From the NCBI GenBank assembly GCA_947253655.1, contig CAMYAE010000007.1:23607-87606 (forward strand): 64,000 nt of DNA, read 5' to 3'. How positions within the stretch are numbered: position 1 is the stretch's first letter; every line of letters begins with the position of its first letter. The translations under genes were made by a program, and so were the position numbers. Under the pieces are notes generated by a model, which saw only the letters and a program-made list of their open reading frames with translations, ran no database searches and was not told where the DNA came from. Positions 9,275-16,132 of this stretch are shown piece after piece. Source of the DNA: an uncultured Bacteroidales bacterium. Its GTDB lineage: Bacteria > Bacteroidota > Bacteroidia > Bacteroidales > UBA932.

Positions 9275-10172
9275 TGTCGCAGCTGCCTTCGGGGCGGAGC
9301 GGCTCTATCTTGTATATTATTGCATAGCAGATATATGCGATGAGGACAACCGAAACTGCACAGATAATCGCAAAAGTGCTTTTCGGCATAATGTCAAGCC
9401 AGGACTCGGCATCTTTCAACGGGTCTATATTGCCTAATATCAGTGCAATAGTATTGTTGGTGAAATGTATCAGCATTGTCATTTTAAGAGAACCGGTCTT
9501 ATAATAGACATATCCCATGAACATGCCGAGAATAAATGCAGGTATTGCCTGCCACGGATTCATGTGGATAATAGCGAAGAACAGGGCTGAAATCGTTATT
9601 GCCCATACGGGACGCAGAGTGCCGCCGTTCTTATCCCTGTGGTTGAGTAAGCCTCTCAATACTGTTCCACGACATAGCCATTCTTCGAAAAACGGGGCGA
9701 AGATGCTGACGCACAGAAAATTAGATAAGAAATTTCCCTGTGTCATACTCTTCATCAGGTCCTCAAGGTATTCCGGCATCGGAGGCAGAATCGATAACAG
9801 GGCGTCGATTGGGAAAGAGAAAGCCATGGTGACTATTATAACCAGTCCGGCCAAAGCCGGTCCTCCGGTCGCACCGAAATTGTTGTTGTCGAGTGCATAT
9901 CCCTTTTCGAACATCATATTCCTGTTGCTGATATATTTGGCTGCTATCATGGCCGGGATGAACATCACAGGGTAGGAAATGAGCATTCCGTAATTTATGG
10001 CGGCCTCTCTGCCTGCGGCCATGGTGAACGCCATTGTGAAGAGAGAGCCTGCAACCGCGCCGACAAGCAGCCAGCCAAGCATGATAAACATCCCTTTTAT
10101 GCCGGGCACATGCCAGGCGTATCCAGAATATATGTCGAAATTCTGTCCGGAGCTTCTTCTGAAAAATCCCAT
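9240..10172 (-). CDS. CPBP-family intramembrane metalloprotease
   Basis: 310 aa polytopic membrane protein with about eight hydrophobic segments. The CPBP/CAAX-protease motif is visible as FFEEWLCRG around residue 168 (the EE..R catalytic pair), with later family histidines in FAIIHMNPW and LIHFTNN. Such proteins are related to prenyl-protein proteases; bacterial members have varied and mostly unknown substrates. The gene is 18 nt downstream of the nucleotidyltransferase gene in the same direction, and its end overlaps the convergent murU-like gene by 35 nt. Confidence 0.9.
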   Translation of the reverse strand: MGFFRRSSGQNFDIYSGYAWHVPGIKGMFIMLGWLLVGAVAGSLFTMAFTMAAGREAAINYGMLISYPVMFIPAMIAAKYISNRNMMFEKGYALDNNNFGATGGPALAGLVIIVTMAFSFPIDALLSILPPMPEYLEDLMKSMTQGNFLSNFLCVSIFAPFFEEWLCRGTVLRGLLNHRDKNGGTLRPVWAITISALFFAIIHMNPWQAIPAFILGMFMGYVYYKTGSLKMTMLIHFTNNTIALILGNIDPLKDAESWLDIMPKSTFAIICAVSVVLIAYICYAIIYKIEPLRPEGSCDIIEPEEMIRPL

Positions 10173-10190
10173 TGCAACTTTGCGATACTA

Positions 10191-11126
10191 TTATTTATAC
10201 AACGGTGTAGGATAAACCCCTTTGGCCGCAAATTCCTTGAACTTTGCCACTACAGCCGGGCGGTCTTCTTTGTATGTGACCCCGAACCAGTGTGATGGAG
10301 TGGACAGTACTTCGCATTCGGCTTCTCCGGCCTTTATCATACAATCCACTGCGTATGGAATATAATATTCTTTTTTCAGTTCGGAATTGTTCTTTTTAAG
10401 AAAATCAATGAAAATCTTTTCACTCTTTTCAAAATAGTCCGGTGTGAATCCCCACATATTCATGGAACACAAGTCCTTGCCATTCAGTTCTATATGAGTT
10501 TCCCCGTTCACCGAGTTGTCGCCGTAGACTTTCCCGTCAGCCTCCTTGGCTATATTCAGGTGTTCTGCGATGTCGGTAAGGTGGCGGCTCTCGTCATAAA
10601 AGCAGATGCCTCTGGATACGCCTCCCGATTCGGAGAGGGTGTTGTCAAGCTCGAAGCCGATTATACTGTAGATGCCTTTGGAATCCTTGTGAGACCTTAG
10701 CCAATCTCCGAGTACCTTGAAAGACTCTTTTCCGTAGTAGTCGTCACCGTTGATTACGGCAAAAGGCTCATGGATTGTGTCCTTTGCCATAAGAATGGCA
10801 TGAGCCGTGCCCCAAGGCTTCTGACGTTCCGGATTCAATTCGAAACCGGCAGGAATCTTGTCCAACTCCTGTGTGACGAAAACGAATTCGAGGGGCTGAC
10901 CGTCAATACATTTGACATTGCTGTATTTCTTCCTTACGCTTTCCTCAAACTCTTCCCTGAAATATTCTCTGACAATATAAACTACTTTTCCGAAGCCTGC
11001 ATTTACAGCATCGAAGATAGAATAATCGATAATCGTTTCTCCGTTGGGGCCGAGGCCGTCCATTTGTTTAAGTCCGCCATAGCGGCTGCCCATGCCAGCA
11101 GCAAGAACAAGAAGTGTTGGTTTCAT
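10191..11126 (-). CDS. Sugar-phosphate nucleotidyltransferase family protein
   Basis: 311 aa. The N-terminal LVLAAGMGSRYGGLKQMD motif (residues about 6-23) and the NGDDYYG block near residue 125 place it in the NTP-transferase fold family with glucose-1-phosphate thymidylyl/uridylyltransferases. It differs from RmlA and GalU in detail and belongs to a Bacteroidota group generally left as 'nucleotidyltransferase', so the sugar is unknown. It is followed 18 nt later by the CPBP protease gene. A minus-strand TAAATTTG box lies about 30 nt upstream. Confidence 0.88.
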   Translation of the reverse strand: MKPTLLVLAAGMGSRYGGLKQMDGLGPNGETIIDYSIFDAVNAGFGKVVYIVREYFREEFEESVRKKYSNVKCIDGQPLEFVFVTQELDKIPAGFELNPERQKPWGTAHAILMAKDTIHEPFAVINGDDYYGKESFKVLGDWLRSHKDSKGIYSIIGFELDNTLSESGGVSRGICFYDESRHLTDIAEHLNIAKEADGKVYGDNSVNGETHIELNGKDLCSMNMWGFTPDYFEKSEKIFIDFLKKNNSELKKEYYIPYAVDCMIKAGEAECEVLSTPSHWFGVTYKEDRPAVVAKFKEFAAKGVYPTPLYK

Positions 11127-11156
11127 TTTATTATATTAATTAGTTCCTAAATCATA

Positions 11157-11174
11157 CAAATTTAATTATTTTTG
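11157..11174. promoter_or_regulatory. Back-to-back divergent -7 boxes
   Basis: On the minus strand, 11157-11164 reads TAAATTTG, facing the nucleotidyltransferase gene. On the plus strand, 11167-11174 reads TATTTTTG, facing the FtsB-like gene. Both fit TAnnTTTG and they are separated by only 2 nt, so polymerase binding at one should exclude the other. The -33 elements are not clear. Confidence 0.45.
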
Positions 11175-11201
11175 CGGATAATAGTCAGATATTCGGATAA
11201 A

Positions 11202-11507
11202 TTGGGAAAGTTGAGGGATATATGGAACGGGGAGCATCGCTCGTTCGTCAGGTATGCGGTCTATGCAACCGCGGTTTTTATCATTCTTGCCGGTTTTCTG
11301 AACGAGAACAATATCGTCCGTTGGGTAAGGGCTGCCTTTGAATTGAGGCGGCAGGATAGGCAGATAGAGATGTATCGTCAGGAAATAGACGCTATGGATG
11401 ATAAGATACGCATGCTTTCTACCGACAAGGACACGCTCGAAGAATTTGCGCGCGAAAATTTCAATTTCGCACGCCCCGGAGATGATGTCTATGTCTATAA
11501 GAAATAG
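11202..11507 (+). CDS. Septum formation initiator family protein (FtsB/DivIC-like)
   Basis: About 101 aa from this start. A short basic N-terminus is followed by one membrane helix (YAVYATAVFIILAGFL), then a heptad-like coiled coil (RQDRQIEMYRQEIDAMDDKI) and the family's C-terminal E.ARE.F.F...GD.VYV pattern. FtsB/DivIC proteins are small bitopic divisome proteins. No in-frame ATG exists before the coiled coil. The longest reading starts at TTG 11172, but that TTG is part of a -7 promoter box, so I prefer the TTG at 11202 (or 11211). It converges on purB with a 2-nt gap. Confidence 0.85.
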   Translation: MGKLRDIWNGEHRSFVRYAVYATAVFIILAGFLNENNIVRWVRAAFELRRQDRQIEMYRQEIDAMDDKIRMLSTDKDTLEEFARENFNFARPGDDVYVYKK

Positions 11508-11509
11508 GC

Positions 11510-12868
11510 CTAATAACCTGTGTATGAACTTGGGGTGATAGCCCGGAGTTCGGATTTTACGCTTTCTGAGATTTCGAGGCTGTCGATGAACGCTTCAATC
11601 GTACCCTCGTCTATTGCAGCCCCTGTGCGGGTCAGGGCTTTGAGTGTTTCATAAGGGTTTGGGTATCCCTCCCGTCTCAGGATTGTCTGGATGCCTTCTG
11701 CCACCACTGCCCAATTCCTGTCAAGATCGGCTTTCAGGGCCGTAGTGTTCAAAATTAGTTTCCCGAGCCCTTTTTTCAATGATGTGAAAGCTATAAGTCC
11801 ATGGGCCAGAGGCACTCCGACGTTGCGAAGTACGGTGGAGTCGGTGAGATCTCTTTGCAGCCGTGAGATAGGCAATTTCATTGACAGGAATGTCAGGACA
11901 GCATTCGCCATTCCAAGGTTGCCCTCGGCGTTCTCAAAATCGATAGGGTTGACTTTGTGCGGCATGGCTGAGGAGCCCACCTCGTTTTTGTTCACTTTCT
12001 GCTTGAAGTATTCCATGGAGATATAGGTCCATATATCCCTGCTGAAGTCAATGAGGATTGTGTTAATACGGCGCAGACAGTCGAAAACAGCCGCCAAGTT
12101 GTCATAGTGCTCGATTTGGGTCGTAGGGAATGAACGTTTCAGGCCTAACGAGGCTACGAAGTTATCTCCGAACTTTATCCAGTCGATTTCGGGGTAGGCC
12201 ACCTTGTGCGCATTCATATTGCCTGTGGCTCCGCCGAATTTTGCCGGAAAACTCATGTCCGACAACTGTCTTAATTGTTCTTCAAGCCTGACCTGGTATA
12301 CTTTGAACTCTTTACCCATTCTGGTAGGGGAGGCCGGTTGTCCGTGTGTCTTCGCAAGCATCGGCGTATCTTTCCATTTTTCGGCGTAGTCCCGTATTAT
12401 CGAGAGGACCTCATCCAAAGCCGGCAGATAGGCATCTTCAAGGGCTTCTTTCAGCATAAGCGGCTGGGAGGTGTTGTTGATATCCTGGGAGGTAAGTCCG
12501 AAATGGATAAATTCGCTCCACTTTTCCAGACCCAAGACCTTGAAATGATTCTTTATGTAATATTCGACAGCCTTTACATCGTGATTTGTAATTTTCTCTA
12601 TGTCCTTAACTTCCTGTGCCTGCTCCGGCGTCATATCCAAATAAAGCCCCCTTAGCATATTAAAGATGCGATTTCTGTCCGAAATATCGGTTCCGATGTC
12701 GTTAAGACCGGGAAGCGGTATCTCGCAAAGGGCGATGAAATACTCGATTTCCACTCTTACCCTGTATCGGATAAGTGCATATTCACTGAAATATTTTCTA
12801 AGGATTTCCGTTTTTGCCGAGTAGCGGCCGTCAATAGGCGATACAGCCAATAATGAGTGAGTGTCCAT
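11510..12868 (-). CDS. purB: Adenylosuccinate lyase
   Basis: 452 aa. The fumarase/aspartase superfamily signature GSSAMPHKVNPIDFENAEGN is present near residue 285, along with HFGLTSQDIN and KTHGQPA blocks. PurB removes fumarate from SAICAR and from adenylosuccinate in purine synthesis. Length is normal. It starts 1 nt after the folP stop, so the two genes are in one transcript, an association of purine and folate synthesis. Confidence 0.97.
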   Translation of the reverse strand: MDTHSLLAVSPIDGRYSAKTEILRKYFSEYALIRYRVRVEIEYFIALCEIPLPGLNDIGTDISDRNRIFNMLRGLYLDMTPEQAQEVKDIEKITNHDVKAVEYYIKNHFKVLGLEKWSEFIHFGLTSQDINNTSQPLMLKEALEDAYLPALDEVLSIIRDYAEKWKDTPMLAKTHGQPASPTRMGKEFKVYQVRLEEQLRQLSDMSFPAKFGGATGNMNAHKVAYPEIDWIKFGDNFVASLGLKRSFPTTQIEHYDNLAAVFDCLRRINTILIDFSRDIWTYISMEYFKQKVNKNEVGSSAMPHKVNPIDFENAEGNLGMANAVLTFLSMKLPISRLQRDLTDSTVLRNVGVPLAHGLIAFTSLKKGLGKLILNTTALKADLDRNWAVVAEGIQTILRREGYPNPYETLKALTRTGAAIDEGTIEAFIDSLEISESVKSELRAITPSSYTGY

Positions 12869-12869
12869 T

Positions 12870-13712
12870 TTACTTTTGTTTCAAATCCTCAAATTTACAA
12901 AAAATCCTGTTGAAAATCTCAATTGTCCTTGCCGTTTCTGCAACATCATGTACCCTCAGGATTGAGGCACCTTTTTGCAGGGCTGCAATGTGCAGGGCCT
13001 GGGTTGCTGGCAGCGCTTCTTCTGGAGTGATGTTGAAAAGTCTGTAAATCATACTTTTGCGGGAAATGCCTACAAGAATTTGTTTGCCGAAATCGGCAAA
13101 TTTGTCAAGCCCGCCCATGAGTTCATAGTTCTGGTCAATTGTCTTGGCAAAACCGAAGCCCGGATCGAGAATCCAGTCTCTAACCCCGTTCCTTTCTGCC
13201 CTTTCTTCAAATCTTGAGAAGTAGTCATGGACAGCGCTTACCACGCCTGCAGGATAATCCGTAAGGCTTTGCATTGTTTTAGATGTGCCTCTCATGTGCA
13301 TGGCTATATAAGGCAGGCCGATTTCTCCGACTGTCGGCAGCATTGCACCGTCTCTTTCACCGGCAGTAACGTCATTTACAATGAAGTCGCCTATAAGGCC
13401 GTGGCATTTCCAGACGACGGATGCCCAATAGGTGTCTATGGATATCGGAATATTTGGAAAACTGCTTCTGATAGCTTTCAGGGCGGGCTCCAATCTGCGC
13501 CATTCTTCCTTTTCCCCGACAGCTTCGGTTCCCGGGCCGGTAGAGCAGGCTCCTATGTCGATTATGTCGGCACCATCTTCAATCATCCGGCCAACTCGTG
13601 CCAATGTCTTTTCAATATCCGGCTCTCCGTCTTTGGAGAGGCATCTACTTGTAGCAAAATAGGAATTGTCCGTGAGATTGACAATCCCCATTATTTTAAT
13701 ATCCTTTTTCAT
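12870..13712 (-). CDS. folP: Dihydropteroate synthase
   Basis: 280 aa TIM-barrel enzyme that joins 4-aminobenzoate to dihydropterin pyrophosphate. Visible blocks are IMGIVNLTDNSYF near the N-terminus, DIIDIGACSTGPG near residue 55, IVNDVTAG near 115, MHMRGTSKTMQ, LDPGFGFAKT, GISRKSM and LRVHDVAET. The usual STRPG loop-2 sequence reads STGPG here, so the arginine that contacts the pterin pyrophosphate is replaced by Gly (see findings). purB follows after 1 nt. Confidence 0.94.
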   Translation of the reverse strand: MKKDIKIMGIVNLTDNSYFATSRCLSKDGEPDIEKTLARVGRMIEDGADIIDIGACSTGPGTEAVGEKEEWRRLEPALKAIRSSFPNIPISIDTYWASVVWKCHGLIGDFIVNDVTAGERDGAMLPTVGEIGLPYIAMHMRGTSKTMQSLTDYPAGVVSAVHDYFSRFEERAERNGVRDWILDPGFGFAKTIDQNYELMGGLDKFADFGKQILVGISRKSMIYRLFNITPEEALPATQALHIAALQKGASILRVHDVAETARTIEIFNRIFCKFEDLKQK

Positions 13713-13776
13713 ATTTCACAAATTTATAAAAAAATCTTTCTATCTTGTAGATTAAATTTTTATAAATATTTAAATC

Positions 13777-14154
13777 ATGAAACAGATAAGCACAGAGTTG
13801 GCTCCGGCTGCGATCGGGCCTTACAGTCAGGCGATTTGCGCCAATGGGTTGGTATTCGTGTCGGGGCAGCTGCCAATTGACCCGTCTACGGGCGTTTTCC
13901 CGGAGGGAGGGGTTGCGGAGCAGACCAAGGCATCTTTGACAAATTTGCGTTCTATATTGGAGGAGGCCGGCTCGGCTTTGTCCAAGGTGGTGAAGACTAC
14001 TGTTTTTTTGGCGGATATGGCTGATTTTGCGGAGATGAACAAGGTCTATTCGTCTTTCTTTTCCGCTCCTTTCCCTGCCAGATCCGCCGTTGCCGTGAAA
14101 GATTTGCCGAAAGGTGCTCTCGTTGAGGTGGAGTGTATAGCCGAGGCACTTTAG
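13777..14154 (+). CDS. ridA: RidA-family reactive enamine/imine deaminase
   Basis: 125 aa. Blocks IGPYSQAI (residues about 13-20), VSGQLPIDP, VVKTTVFLADM and the C-terminal ARSAVAVKDLPKGALVEVECIA with the catalytic Arg are those of RidA/YjgF/UK114. RidA hydrolyses 2-aminoacrylate-type intermediates formed by PLP enzymes, protecting them from damage. tmk follows 43 nt downstream in the same direction. Confidence 0.95.
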   Translation: MKQISTELAPAAIGPYSQAICANGLVFVSGQLPIDPSTGVFPEGGVAEQTKASLTNLRSILEEAGSALSKVVKTTVFLADMADFAEMNKVYSSFFSAPFPARSAVAVKDLPKGALVEVECIAEAL

Positions 14155-14197
14155 CAATATCCTGAAATATTTTTTATATTTGTGAAAACGCAACGTT

Positions 14198-14875
14198 ATG
14201 CTGGTAGTTATAGAAGGTCTGGACGGCTCCGGAAAATCCACTCAAGTCAAGAAATTGAGAGCCTATATGGAGGAGAAGTTCGGCGGGGTGGAATACATAC
14301 ATTTTCCGAGATATGATGCTCCGGTCTACGGAGAACTGATCGGGCGTTTTCTTAAAGGAGATTTCGGTCAACTGGATGCAGTGCATCCCCTTCTCGTAGC
14401 TCTTTTATATGCGGAAGACAGACACGGTGCCAAGCCGGAAATGCAGAAAGCCCTGGACAGCGGAAAAGCGGTGCTGCTCGATCGATACGTCTATTCCAAC
14501 ATAGCTTACCAGTGTGCCAAGCTCTCCGATTTGGAGGAAATGAAGGAGTTGAGGGATTGGATAATAAATACCGAATACGGCTCTTTCGGACTGCCGAAAC
14601 CTGACCTTAATATTTTTTTGGATGTGCCTATAGGATTTGTCGAAAGGAAACTTTCTTCGTCGCGGCAAGGACACGACAGGGACTATCTTGAGGGCGGAAA
14701 AGACATTCACGAAGCCGATATAGAATTTCAGAAGAAAGTCCGTGCAGTGTATCTGCGTCAATGCGATGAGGATAGGAAATTCATTCGGATAGACTGTGCC
14801 GGCAAGGACGGCTCAATCTTGGCTCCGGGAGTGATTTTTGAAAAAATCAAGGCATCGGTGGATGCCATATTATAA
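14198..14875 (+). CDS. tmk: Thymidylate kinase
   Basis: 225 aa P-loop kinase. Walker A is EGLDGSGKSTQ at residues about 5-15, and the DRYVYSN motif lies near 95. It converts dTMP to dTDP. The middle has a lid region with an RQGHDRDY-type sequence rather than the compact E. coli lid. It is followed 18 nt later by the DoxX/MauE-type membrane protein gene. Confidence 0.94.
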   Translation: MLVVIEGLDGSGKSTQVKKLRAYMEEKFGGVEYIHFPRYDAPVYGELIGRFLKGDFGQLDAVHPLLVALLYAEDRHGAKPEMQKALDSGKAVLLDRYVYSNIAYQCAKLSDLEEMKELRDWIINTEYGSFGLPKPDLNIFLDVPIGFVERKLSSSRQGHDRDYLEGGKDIHEADIEFQKKVRAVYLRQCDEDRKFIRIDCAGKDGSILAPGVIFEKIKASVDAIL

Positions 14876-14893
14876 TTGCTGATACAATAACTT

Positions 14894-16126
14894 ATGAAGC
14901 CTATACATGCAACGTTCAGGAGGATATGTGCTGTCCTGATAGGAATTGTCTTTTTTGCAGCCGGAATATTGAAATTAATTGACCCCGTCGGTGCAGGGCT
15001 GATTGTGGGAGAGTATTTCAAATTCTTTCATATCGGCTTCCTGAATGTGATTGCAAAGCCTGCCGGAGTCGTTCTTCCCTTGCTTGAGACTATTGTCGGA
15101 GCTGCCCTTATTACAGGGGTTTACAGAAAACTTACGGCAATTGCAGCGTCCGTGCTTATAGGTCTGTTTACATTGGTGACCTTGATTTTGTGGATCTTCA
15201 ATCCCCCTATGGACTGCGGCTGTTTCGGCGAAGCCATAAACCTGACCCACGGTCAGACATTTCTTAAAAACGTAATTCTGATGCTGCTTGCAGCCGGTGC
15301 TTTCTTTCCTTTCCGGGAATTCGGAGAGACGAAGAAAAGGAAACTCACCGCATTCTGGCTTTCGGCAACCTCGGCTTTCGTCTTGTCGGGCTTTTGTCTC
15401 GTAGATCTGCCTCCTGTAGATTTTACCCCGTTCAACTATTATTCGATGCTGGCAGCGGCGACCCCCGACACGGCAGACACTGATCAGGAAAGATATATGC
15501 AGGCCTTTATCTATGAGAAAAACGGCCACGAAGGGACGTTTACAATTGACAGGCTGCCCGACTCCTCCTGGACTTATTTAAGGACGGAGCCGATGAAGAA
15601 GACCGATAATATCAAGGAAATCAGTTATCCGTCGTTGAGCTTCAGAGACGCCTATGGCCATTACAGGGACAGCATTGCGGCGGACAGCTCCGTACTCGTG
15701 GTGTCGGTCTACAGACCGGACAAGCTTTCTGCAAAAAAGTGGAACAAGATAGGGGCTTTGTTGGGAGACGCGGCTGCTGCCGGATATATACCGATATTGC
15801 TGCTCGCTTCCGATGTCGGCACTGCTGAAACAATTGTGCCGCAGAGCGGTGTGGAAACGGCTTTCCGTATGCAGCTGCTAATGTCTGCATACTATTCCGA
15901 TTATAAGACACTTATATCGCTGAACCGTTCCAACGGCGGTGCAACTTATTTTAATGACGGTAACCTGATAGAAAAATGGTCTTCTGTCCATTATCCGAAG
16001 AAAGAGGATTTGAAATGGCGGATATGGCACGACTCTGTTGATAATATGATTTCTGCCAGCACAAAAGGTCGTTTTGCATTCCAGGCTTATATCCTATACA
16101 GTATTATTGTTCTGTTTCTCATATAA
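14894..16126 (+). CDS. DoxX/MauE-like membrane protein (BT_3928-like)
   Basis: 410 aa. The N-terminal 140 residues form four hydrophobic helices with the DoxX/MauE pattern, including FAAGILKLIDP near 21-31 and MDCGCFG at about 106-112, whose cysteine pair is typical of MauE-like proteins. A fifth membrane helix lies near 150-172, followed by a large extracytoplasmic part of about 210 residues and a final hydrophobic helix at the C-terminus. The organisation matches a Bacteroidota family named after BT_3928. MauE-like proteins are linked to disulfide metabolism, so a redox role is possible but unproven. The TonB receptor gene starts 6 nt after its stop. Confidence 0.8.
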   Translation: MKPIHATFRRICAVLIGIVFFAAGILKLIDPVGAGLIVGEYFKFFHIGFLNVIAKPAGVVLPLLETIVGAALITGVYRKLTAIAASVLIGLFTLVTLILWIFNPPMDCGCFGEAINLTHGQTFLKNVILMLLAAGAFFPFREFGETKKRKLTAFWLSATSAFVLSGFCLVDLPPVDFTPFNYYSMLAAATPDTADTDQERYMQAFIYEKNGHEGTFTIDRLPDSSWTYLRTEPMKKTDNIKEISYPSLSFRDAYGHYRDSIAADSSVLVVSVYRPDKLSAKKWNKIGALLGDAAAAGYIPILLLASDVGTAETIVPQSGVETAFRMQLLMSAYYSDYKTLISLNRSNGGATYFNDGNLIEKWSSVHYPKKEDLKWRIWHDSVDNMISASTKGRFAFQAYILYSIIVLFLI

Positions 16127-16132
16127 AAATAT

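Noticed and set aside
13227..13880. 217-codon plus-strand frame opposite folP
   Set aside because: folP and ridA motifs account for this DNA on the proper frames; the long frame has no start context or domain.
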